Part shown: piece by piece, positions 56,719-64,000 of the stretch
Numbering within the stretch: the stretch's first letter is position 1
How the letters are laid out: every line of letters begins with the position of its first letter
NCBI GenBank assembly: GCA_946122785.1
Contig: CAMGYJ010000006.1
Location: 49,930,066 to 49,994,065, forward strand
Direction: 5' to 3'
DNA: 64,000 nt
DNA from: Linum tenue
Lineage: Eukaryota; Streptophyta; Magnoliopsida; Malpighiales; Linaceae
Position numbers and translations under genes: made by a program
The notes under the pieces: model-generated
Told to the model about the DNA's origin: nothing
Databases searched by the model: none
What the model saw: only the letters and a program-made list of their open reading frames with translations

Positions 56719-56839
56719 CGAGGTTTGCATTTTCTTACTCCTTTTTCTTTGATTTTGTGTGTTTTTGAGTCTTGAGACGTTGATCCAGAGTCAAGTGTCG
56801 TTTTCGAGTTAAAACAGGTTAATTTCGGGGCTCCAGAAT

Positions 56840-57195
56840 GTCGCACGGCCAGGTCCTCAAGTTGCACGGCCGTGCGGATATCCCCCCTTGGCCGTGCGAG
56901 CTCTCGGTAAAAAGCGCACGGCCAAAAGTGCACACTGCACGGCCGTGCAGCTCAGCCTGGCCTGGCCGTGTGGCCGACACGGGCACAATTTGTCTCGCAC
57001 GGCCGTGCGGAAATCCCCTCTTGGCCGTGCGAGCTCTCGGTAAAAATGGCACGGCCAAATGTGCCAGGTGCACGGCCGTGCGCATCTCCTCGGCCAGGCC
57101 GTGTTGGCCCGCACGGGCAAAACCAGCCGTGCACGGCCGTGCGCGCCTGCCCGTGCGGCCGAGGCACGGCCTATTTATATGGCCTGCACGGCCAT
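56840..57195. repeat. Internal palindrome block with a 133-bp tandem repeat
   Basis: Five exact CACGGCCGTG cores (about 56865, 56938, 56998, 57071, 57131) and many half sites occur in 350 bp. The segment starting GCACGGCCGTGCGGATATCC at 56864 recurs as GCACGGCCGTGCGGAAATCC at 56997, a 133-bp tandem period. This is the LTR block's motif, placed between the end of pol and ORF2. Confidence 0.9.
57171..57180 (+). promoter_or_regulatory. Possible internal TATA box upstream of ORF2
   Basis: CTATTTATAT, the only TATA-like string in this GC-rich block, lies inside the palindrome array and about 830 bp before the ORF2 ATG at 58003. It could drive a separate ORF2 transcript; this is inference from position alone. 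Confidence 0.35.
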
Positions 57196-57927
57196 TCTGG
57201 TTAGAAAACCAAATACAACTCGCCGGAATCCTCTGCCCTCGCCGGAAAACCGCGACAAACCCACCCTTTTTCGATTTTTCCGGCCACTTTGGGTCATTTT
57301 TTCACCAAACCAACAACAAACCCACTCTTTCTACACCCAAAGCGGCCTATCCCTCGATTTAGAGCGAGTTTGGGCGACGTTTTAGTCGCCGGAGGCGATT
57401 TCCGGCGAGACTCCGACGAGCACTTCCGGCCAGTTTTACGGCGTTTCGTCGCTTCCATTGTCTTCCCCTCATCATCCCCTACACCTCTACTTGAGTCTCC
57501 AGGTTTGATTTTGCCCCTAACTATGTTAATTGTGGAGAATTGAGTGTGTAGGGTGTATGTTAGAGAACCTTATTGAATCATGTGATTTTTGTGAAATTGA
57601 TTGAGGGGAATGCATGGGATGTGAATGAATTGTGTTGGGAAAAGTCCCCTTTGCTTTTTTGAGCCCTTGTGTGCAAGAATTTGGCCAATTTCATGTTTAC
57701 CTTATTAGTACACACAAGGTGTTCGATGAAATGCCTGTTTTCCATGCCATGTTGTGGCCACCGGTTGGGGCCTTTAATGATGTAGTTTGAGGGTGTATTT
57801 GCTATGGATGTGAACCTTGAGTTGCCTATTTTTTGTGAATGTGCACCCCCACCCAGATTATGCTTGATTTATCGAGTTTTTGACCCCCGAACTATGGATG
57901 AAACCATGGTTAGGCTGTTTTCTGTTC

Positions 57928-57940
57928 TTAAGTGTGGGGG
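57928..57940 (+). other. Internal polypurine-tract copy 1
   Basis: TTAAGTGTGGGGG is identical to the core of the LTR-adjacent PPT at 61235-61247. It lies 75 bp before the ORF2 ATG. Confidence 0.65.
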
Positions 57941-58002
57941 TGTGCTTGACCTTTTTCTTTGGCTCTTTTGGTTCCACTTTGGGTTGTTGTTTTGCAGGGC
58001 AA

Positions 58003-59395
58003 TGGCGAAACCTAATTTCCAGCACCCGTTCATCCCGGATCTAAGGAGGGGCCCCACCGCAGAGCGCTTCAGGGAGGTCGCGGAAACCCCGTTTGGGTCA
58101 CACCATTGCTGGTCCAAACGGGAGTTTCGGCAATTACACTGCTACGAGCAACTCTCCGCCGCCGTAGCCAACACCGCATGGCGCCGTCTGCTCATCCTCT
58201 GCGAGAAGGTCTACTACGAGCCCGTGTGGGAGTTCTACACGACCTTCAAGCACAATCCCACGACCAATTGGCAGGATGGTACAGCCGTCAAATTCAGGCT
58301 GGGCGGTGTTCCCCAGTCCCTGAGCTACCACAAGCTGGCCGAGGCTCTTGACCTCGACCTCGACGATCATCAGGACTACATCACCGAGGTCAATGAGCCA
58401 CCGGAGGTGGACTTCGGGAGGCTGTACACCAGCCTGGCTCGGCCAGGCCAGACGCGTCCCTTCCAGGCCGGGAGGACGAAGGCATCTACCCTGCAGATCG
58501 ACAACCGACTTCTCCACCACCTGCTGGCGAAGTCTTACACTCCTGCCGCTGAAAGCGCCGGCGCCATCACGAAGAGGACCCTGTACCTCCTCCATTCGAT
58601 CCGCCAGCGCAACCATCCTCTCCACCTCGGTTCGGTGGTGGCCAAGACCTTTGAGAAGATTGCTACAGAGCTGAAGAGCCTCCACTGCGCCCCCCTCATC
58701 ACCCGCCGGCCACCTTCTTTGGCCTTTCACTGCAGGGGTGCACCGAGGAGGGGGACACCCTCATCTTTGGCAGCAAGACGATCGGGAAGATGCTGCTGTT
58801 GCGGGAGAGGAGTGGTGTTCAATGGGTCGATGGGTTTCCGGAACCTCCGATCCCCGCGGAGCCCGCGGCAGAGGCCCAGCCAGAGGGCCAGGAGGGGGAG
58901 GCTGCTGATGAGGTGGATCCCGAGGAGGTGGATGCTGCTGCTGCTGATGCTGCCCCCCGCCCCACCACCTTCGAGTATGGCGGTGGCAGCTCCGCTTTCC
59001 AGGGGCAGGATTACTTCTCTCATCAGTTCGAGCAGCTGCGAATCCAGAACCAGCTGATCCTCGACCAGCAGATGCAGTTCCATCAGCAGTACGCGGCAGA
59101 CCAGGCCGAGTACCGGAACAGGATGGATGCTTATGACGAGCGGCTGAACATGATCCAGACTCAGCAGGGCGTGACTCTCGCCCACATCGAGCGGGAGAAG
59201 CGCCGTTCACGGCGCATGCAGGAGGTTCAGCAGCACCTGCTCCAGCTGCTCCCGAGCGAGTAGCCTGTCTGGAGGACTCCCTGGGATGACTCCCCTCCAC
59301 ATGCCCCAGCTGAAGGTGATGATGGTGCTGCTGGCGCTGCTGATGATGACGCGTTCATGAACGACATCGACCTCGAGGATCTTGGCGACGAGTAG
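58003..59395 (+). pseudogene. Athila ORF2 (env-like position; plant transposon protein domain)
   Basis: I choose the ATG at 58003 (MAKPNFQHPFIPDLRRGPTA), which follows an acceptor-like TTGTTGTTTTGCAG at 57984-57997; the frame is also open upstream to 57804. The N-terminal domain includes WRRLLILCEKVYYEPVWEFY, VKFRLGGVPQSLSYHKLAEA and RTLYLLHSIRQRNHPLHLGS, resembling the ORF1/putative transposon protein of Athila elements. At a run of six C (58690-58695) one base is missing and the frame shifts to one reading FFGLSLQGCTEEGDTLIFGS. The C-terminal part is acidic, then a Gln-rich helix (YFSHQFEQLRIQNQLILDQQ). TAG at 59261-59263 interrupts before the natural-looking end FMNDIDLEDLGDE at 59395. No membrane segment is evident. 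Confidence 0.72.
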
Positions 59396-61234
59396 GCTGT
59401 ACTCTTTGCCCGTCTCAGTGTGTTTTCTTTTTGTTTTGTTTTAGACTTTTGTGTGTTTGCTCCATGTGTGCGGAGCTTGAACTCAGTGTCGTTTGTTTTT
59501 GTTTTTGGTTTTCCTTTGTGGTTTGTTTTTTATGTAGCCGTCTGGGCTAACACTTATCCCTAACGCACAGTGTGCTAGTGTGTTTCTGGTGTTCGATTTG
59601 TGCAGCATTGTCCACTCTCCCGTTTGTTTCTCGCTGACTGGTCCACTTCCAGTCCCCCAGCAGTGTTCCAATCGGGTAACATCGTTCCCCTTATCTTTCC
59701 CTCTACTCCATTGAGGGCAATGTCGTGCTTAAGTGTGGGGGGTGCTTTGTATCGGTTGGAATATTTATTTGGGTGCTTGGAGCCTAGTTCGCTGTCCGAA
59801 TCTTACGATTTGAGGGCTCCAAGTACTGCTGTTTGATCATATTGGCACTGTGTTTTGATGGATGAATTGATTGGTTTTCGGATTAATGCATAACAACTTG
59901 TTTGCAACTAGGACAACCTATAATGAGGACTGAGATGTGCAGTAGAACGATGTAGGAGTTCAGTTTTTCAACTGTTTGCTTGCCAACTGTGACTTGGTCT
60001 GATTACTTGTTCTTGACAGTCGTTTATGCATCTAGTTCAGGGTATCAGAATGTGAGATAGAGCATATAGGTAGCCATGTGAGATTTGAGCCTGCTCGTTT
60101 CTTTCTTGTGCGATAGATCCCTCTTCCATGATGTGTAGCATTCACGTTGTCACTAGCTAAGATGATGGGGGCATAGGATTAGCCCACGCCCAAAAACTGA
60201 CTGTCCTGATGTGTCATATCCCCTAGTCAGCCCCTTTGAGCCGTGTGTTATCCTTTCTTTTGGTCCATAACGAAAAAAATCACCCTTGTTGCATCTTTTA
60301 GAAGGTTCCACAGAGTGGTTTTTACATATTCTCTGTTGTTTCTGCTAAAGTCTATGTGAGTGTTGGAGGTAGTGCTTAAAAGTTGGGCAGGTGTTTGAAA
60401 TTTATGCAGAAGTGGTGGCTCTCTTAAGAAATGAAAGAAAAACAAAGAAAAATTGAAAGCAAAAGAGAGCCACTACCAAAAATCTGAATAATGCCCATTA
60501 AGTAGTGTTTCTTAGCAGTCTGGCTTGGAAATGCTGATGTTTATGCCTCCTTCGCTCTTGTGCTCTTGAGATATTGAGTAATGCAGAATAGCAGAAAGAA
60601 AATACCGGTTTGTTTGACTGTGATTGTGTGTTTGGAAAATGTGGAACCTTTTGCTATGAATACTTCCACCACCTAAAAGGCTTTTTCCCCATGTCCAAGA
60701 CCATAGCCAGTCATTTGAACCTGTGTCTAAGACCTCCTGATTAGTTAGTGGTGACACCCCATATGTGAACTCTAGCATTTAGAGGCTGCCATCATTGTGA
60801 AGAGATGATAGGGATTGAGAGAAATAGCATGCGCATTTTTCGCATTAAATTGTCCTGAACCCACTGGTCGAGAGTGAGTGATTCATTTTCATTTTCTATA
60901 TGCTCTTGTACCCCGGTGAGGACCTAGATTGCTCGGTCTCTATTCTGATGTTTTGAGTTGGATGCATGAGTTGACTGTCTTGAGTAAGTGGTTGAATCAA
61001 GTCTAGGTTGGCCAGTGAACAGAAGGGAGACTCTTCCTTTACTCGATTTGTTGCACTTGAATGTCCTTTGTGGTGGTTGTCCAGGTTGTTATTGAGGTTG
61101 TGCATGTATTGATGTTTGAAAACCAGTGCGATTCACGTGTTCTGTGCCTTTATGACTTGTCCCCAATGTTGGTCGATTGAAATATGTAAGCTTACCTGGT
61201 GTCTGACTTGGTTTGCTTGGGGACAAGCAAACGG
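59396..61234 (+). other. 3' non-coding region of the Athila family B element
   Basis: No open frame of note on either strand and no recognised domain. It contains the second PPT copy (59729). Length and emptiness suggest a structural or packaging role, or decayed coding sequence; the sequence does not decide. Confidence 0.6.
59729..59741 (+). other. Internal polypurine-tract copy 2
   Basis: TTAAGTGTGGGGG occurs again, preceded by CCATTGAGGGCAATGT, about 330 bp after the end of ORF2. Confidence 0.65.
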
Positions 61235-61251
61235 TTAAGTGTGGGGGAGTT
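61235..61251 (+). other. Polypurine tract of the Athila family B element
   Basis: TTAAGTGTGGGGGAGTT directly abuts the 3' LTR start at 61252 and is the expected plus-strand primer. Confidence 0.85.
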
Positions 61252-62580
61252 TGATAGACCGCCATTTACACATGTTTTTACCCTCGTTCTTACACCGTTT
61301 GAGGTGTTGATTCTCGTGTTTTAGGCCGATTTCACACTAGGTTGTGCTTGTTTGTGATATTTCAGGTCCTAGTACGTGAATAAAGGCTTAGGAGCGAGTC
61401 TGGGGTCGATTGGACGAAGATCGGACGAATGGCGAGGTTTCAAGGAAGCTGCACGGGCAGACCATGGAATCGCACGGCCGTGCGATGGCCAGGCCAGGCC
61501 GTGCGGGATTATGCGAGGCCAAGCACGGGCAAACCATGAATGTCACACGGCCGTGCACCCTGAGGATCGAACTTAATGATGCGCCGCGTTTTGAGCTGCA
61601 CGGCCAAAGTGGTGATCTGCACGGCCGTGCACCCTGGCCGTGCGAGTCGGGAAATCCTGGTTTTAGAGCCTATTCCGAGCCAAAAGTGAGGGAATCGAGT
61701 TTTCAGAGCAAAAACAGAGCCCTAGAGAGAAAAAGTGCGAAGAACACATCCTAGAAGCTGTCTTAGAGCTGGATTTCATCGAATCGAGCTTGGAGATCGT
61801 CATAGGAGTGGAAATCATCGTCCCGGAGCAGATTTTCCTCATCGTTATGAGTATGACTAATCCGATTCTTGTTTTCTCTTCTCTCTCTATGGAGTAGAAC
61901 CCTTCTCTCACTTGGGTATGAAGAACCCTAGGTCCTTGTGTTAGGGATTTGATTTAATGACTTGGGATGATATTACTGTTTGATTTTAATCGAATGACGC
62001 ATGTTTATTGAATTGATTGGAGTCTGATCAGCTTTTCTCAATTTCTGCTGCAACCTGAGATAGATAGAATCTGATTAGGTTGTTAGAGTCTCTTCATTCG
62101 ATAGTAGGAGATTGGCTATACGAGAGTTAGCCAGTTTACTGCTTTGTACTGGAATTCAATTCCAGTAGTGGAGTTCTGTGTTCATAGCCTCAGCTTTCTT
62201 TCCCGGTGAAGACTAGTCGTCTGCCGGGTAGTTAGACTGAGAGGGCTTGGTCAGCTTAAGAGATTCCAAGCTACTGTCGGATCTTCCGCAGTCTAATCAA
62301 CAGTAAATCAACCCAGGGAATTACAATTGAACCTAACTAGGGAATTAGGGGGACTCAATCCCGAGTGACTCTTTCCTGACTTTGAAAACCGAACAATTTA
62401 CTGCTTTCTTGTTGCTATTACTTTTAACAACAATCACTCGAACTAGTTTGCTAGATAATAGAGAATCACGGAGTAAGCAGTAGATCTAGACCCCGGGTGG
62501 ATAATTTAACTTGCCTGTTACTGCATTCCCGGACTGCGATTACACTTGGTCGCAGTTTGGTGTTGTGTTTTGGCGTGTCA
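61252..62580 (+). repeat. 3' LTR, Athila family B
   Basis: It is 1,329 bp, about 99% identical to the 5' LTR, and carries the same palindrome block (three exact cores at about 61473, 61546 and 61619). Confidence 0.92.
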
Positions 62581-62723
62581 GAGGCTTTTCCAGGCTTCTC
62601 CTTTCTTCTCCATTCTCTGAATGAGGAAACTGAATGTTTCCTTCTTAGACCCACCCCACTCTGTGGGAACGCCAAGGTAAGTGGAGTGCTCAATCAAGGT
62701 CGCGAAACCAGAGTCATGGATGA
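62581..62723 (-). pseudogene. LINE reverse-transcriptase fragment beyond the Athila insertion
   Basis: On the minus strand this reads LIEHSTYLGVPTEWGGSKKE, then TFSFLIQRMEKKGEAWKSL, the plant L1 YLGLP region, and runs straight into the part before 52444. Its left 5 bp are the Athila TSD. Its right end at 62723 is the 5' truncation point of the LINE. Confidence 0.87.
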
Positions 62724-62741
62724 TGCTAGCTTGAACATGTT

Positions 62742-63138
62742 ACTTGACTATAAGTGAACTTGGATAGATCGTTTACAATTTATGCTCTAGCAAGTTACAA
62801 ACATAAATAGCCTGCAGTCATTCATTTTGTCCTTTCAAATATTTTCACTCCCAATCACAAAGCAAATGCACTCGAAGCACGGTAGCGTGACCCCGATTCA
62901 AGACGCTAAGATGGAGCACTGTCTCCTACCAAACACCTACAAGAAAAGCAAGGCATCTCAATAACTCGAGAAAAAAAATGTTGGGAGAAATTGTGAGGGA
63001 TTCTTGTGGAGGCATTAGGTAGAGCCCTGAGATTGAATCGACCACAGTGAAGTCGTCGGAACTGCTTTCATAGAGTCCGCCGGAGAGGGAAATCGAGGAG
63101 GTGGTAATGTATTATTGAGATTCGTTTTCCTTTATCCC
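62742..63138. other. Non-coding DNA, right half of a dispersed duplicate
   Basis: From 62742 to about 62975 it matches 28749-28970 (shared AGATCGTTTACAATTTATGCT and TTACAAACATAAATAGCCTG). I see no gene. It ends at the next Athila-like LTR. Confidence 0.65.
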
Positions 63139-63334
63139 TGATTCGGGCTCAAATGTACACATTTTACCCCTCATTTCTTATTCGTTTAGCTTAGGATTTC
63201 ATTGTTCCTCGACATATTTCACGTGAGGTTGTGCTTGTTTTGATACATTTCAGGTCCTAGCACGTGTGGAAGGGTCGAGAATGAGTTTTGGGATATTTGG
63301 AGGTCGAAAAGTGCAAAAATCAAAGAAAAGTCCA

Positions 63335-63625
63335 AAGTCCGTGACAATTGCCCCGTAGTAGTGAAGTGAAGGCGTCTCAGGAAACAACCGCAGCTCACGG
63401 TCGGGCAAGGCAGTTTACGGTCTCCTAAGGCCGTGAAAATCGACCAGTCCAGCGAGGTTCGTGAAGTTACTGACGACAAGGCAGTTCACGGTCTCTAAGA
63501 CCATGAACTGGGGCCATTGACTCTGAACCCAGGCGAGTGAAGCGGCGCGTTTTGGACGACGCGGAGTTCACGGACACGTTTAGGTGTTCACGGTCGTGAA
63601 CTGGCCAACGCGTCCGTGAACTGAT
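63335..63625. repeat. Palindrome block, TTCACGGTCGTGAA type
   Basis: TTCACGGTCGTGAA (63587-63600), GTTCACGG-TCTCTAAGA-CCATGAAC (63482-63506) and TTTACGGTCTCCTAAGGCCGTGAAA (63414-63438) occur with half sites. The block lies about 195-485 bp from the LTR start, as in the other Athila-like LTRs. Confidence 0.75.
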
Positions 63626-63806
63626 CGCTTTCGGGCAAATATGAAGACAACAGCGGGGAGAGAGAAAGGAGAGCTGGTTTTTGGAGAAGAAACACTTTCT
63701 TTCTCTAGGGCTTCAACCTAAACACCAAAGGGGAGTTCTAGTGAGAGAGAGAGAGTGTTAGAGTGATCTTGGAGCATCATTAGAGGCTTGGGTGGAAGAT
63801 TGAAGC

Positions 63807-63890
63807 CTAGAAGAAGAAGAAGAAGAAGAAGAAGAAGAAGAAGAAGATCTTGAGCTCAAATTTGTAATCTCTCTCTCTCTCTCTCTCTCT
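63807..63890. repeat. (GAA)n and (CT)n microsatellites in the LTR
   Basis: A GAA run (about 63809-63846) is followed after 25 bases by a CT run (about 63871-63890). Confidence 0.85.
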
Positions 63891-64000
63891 AGAAACTCAC
63901 TCTTTTCTTTTGGGTGTTGGAGATCCCTAACTAATACTTTGTAATTACTTGTTTAGATTGAATTATTAAGTGTGGGTTTGCATCAATTTGAGTTTTAGAG

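Larger units (their letters stand above)
52445..62580 (+). mobile_element. Recent 10.1-kb Athila-like element without RT or integrase (family B)
   Basis: LTRs of 1,342 bp (52445-53786) and 1,329 bp (61252-62580) start TGATAGACCGCC and end GGCGTGTCA. TSD GAGGC is at 52440-52444 and 62581-62585. I count about 12 substitutions and two indels between LTRs (about 0.9%). PBS at 53793-53810 and PPT at 61235-61251 are well formed. Inside are gag, protease, a short tail resembling the end of pol, a palindrome-rich spacer, a second ORF and 1.9 kb of non-coding DNA. The RT, RNase H and integrase core are absent. With such similar LTRs it must have been mobilised in trans. Confidence 0.93.
50670..62723 (-). 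mobile_element. 5'-truncated L1-type LINE, split by the Athila element
   Basis: The minus-strand element ends in a run of at least 8 A (T run at 50670-50677) and is flanked by an 18-bp TSD, TGCTAGCTTGAACATGTT, at 50652-50669 and 62724-62741. Without the Athila insertion it is about 1.9 kb: the end of reverse transcriptase, a zf-RVT region and an RNase H. The frame reads across the insertion (GEAWKS, then SPGGKEILLKAVLQAVPSY-like sequence). The 5' part was never copied, as is usual for LINE insertions. Confidence 0.9.
63139..64000 (+). repeat. Athila-like LTR (family C relative), cut by the window edge
   Basis: It starts TGATTCGGGCTCAAATGTAC, as does the 28390 LTR in its own sense, and shares CATTTCAGGTCCTAGCACGT with families A and B. 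Only the first 862 bp are in view, so I cannot say whether it is a solo, 5' or 3' LTR. It contains a palindrome block and two microsatellites. Confidence 0.8.

Noticed and set aside
52640..57195. A CRISPR-like array of short palindromic repeats
   Set aside because: The repeat is a 10-bp palindrome at irregular spacing with half sites between, inside plant LTRs. There is no constant repeat-spacer period and no cas gene.

Overview
The window looks like repeat-rich nuclear DNA of a flowering plant, probably a eudicot. The grounds are plant lineages of LTR retrotransposons (Copia Tork/TNT1-, Ale/Retrofit- and SIRE-like; Gypsy chromoviruses and Athila-like), tRNA-iMet and tRNA-Asp primer sites, an L1-type plant LINE, hAT, PIF/Harbinger and Mutator-like MITEs, a Cassandra LTR carrying 5S rRNA-like sequence, and a broken SAUR gene. 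I see one convincing intact host gene, a 155-aa protein at 39529-39996. Almost everything else is transposable element, much of it nested.

Layout. 552-7937 is a minus-strand Copia deletion derivative with a broken Ale/Retrofit-like Copia (about 2651-7512) inside it. 8122-9803 is a TIR element with a hAT MITE inside. A SAUR pseudogene (10545-10811, continuing after 16015) is split by a broken chromovirus (10812-16015, TSD GGAAG), which carries a solo Athila-like LTR (13010-14410, TSD GCGAG). A hAT transposase pseudogene (17239-19323, resuming at 23569) is split by an LTR element (19329-23568, TSD CATTT) that holds a PIF/Harbinger element and a hAT MITE. 24860-28390 is a truncated minus-strand Athila. 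29138-34033 is a young but frameshifted minus-strand chromovirus (TSD GTTAT). 34258-34793 is a foldback MITE. 35945-37690 holds degenerate tandem repeats.

About 38392-41535 is unit A of a tandem duplication and contains the host gene. Unit B (41536 onward) lost that gene through a deletion at a GTAGC microhomology, then took in a Cassandra solo LTR and a SIRE-type Copia (42503-49804, TSD CAAAG) whose 1460-codon gag-pol is still open. 50670-62723 is a 5'-truncated LINE (18-bp TSD) split by a 10.1-kb Athila-like element (52445-62580, TSD GAGGC, LTRs about 99% identical).

The most interesting object is that 10.1-kb element. It moved recently but has no reverse transcriptase, RNase H or integrase core. 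It keeps gag, a protease, what looks like the extreme C-terminus of pol, and a large second ORF in the position of env-like ORFs. It carries three exact copies of its polypurine-tract core and two kinds of array of the palindrome CACGGCCGTG. Palindrome blocks sit at the same distance from the LTR start in four Athila-like LTRs here, with different flanking bases in each family. It reads as a non-autonomous element depending on proteins of a relative, with a possible nucleic-acid recognition module.
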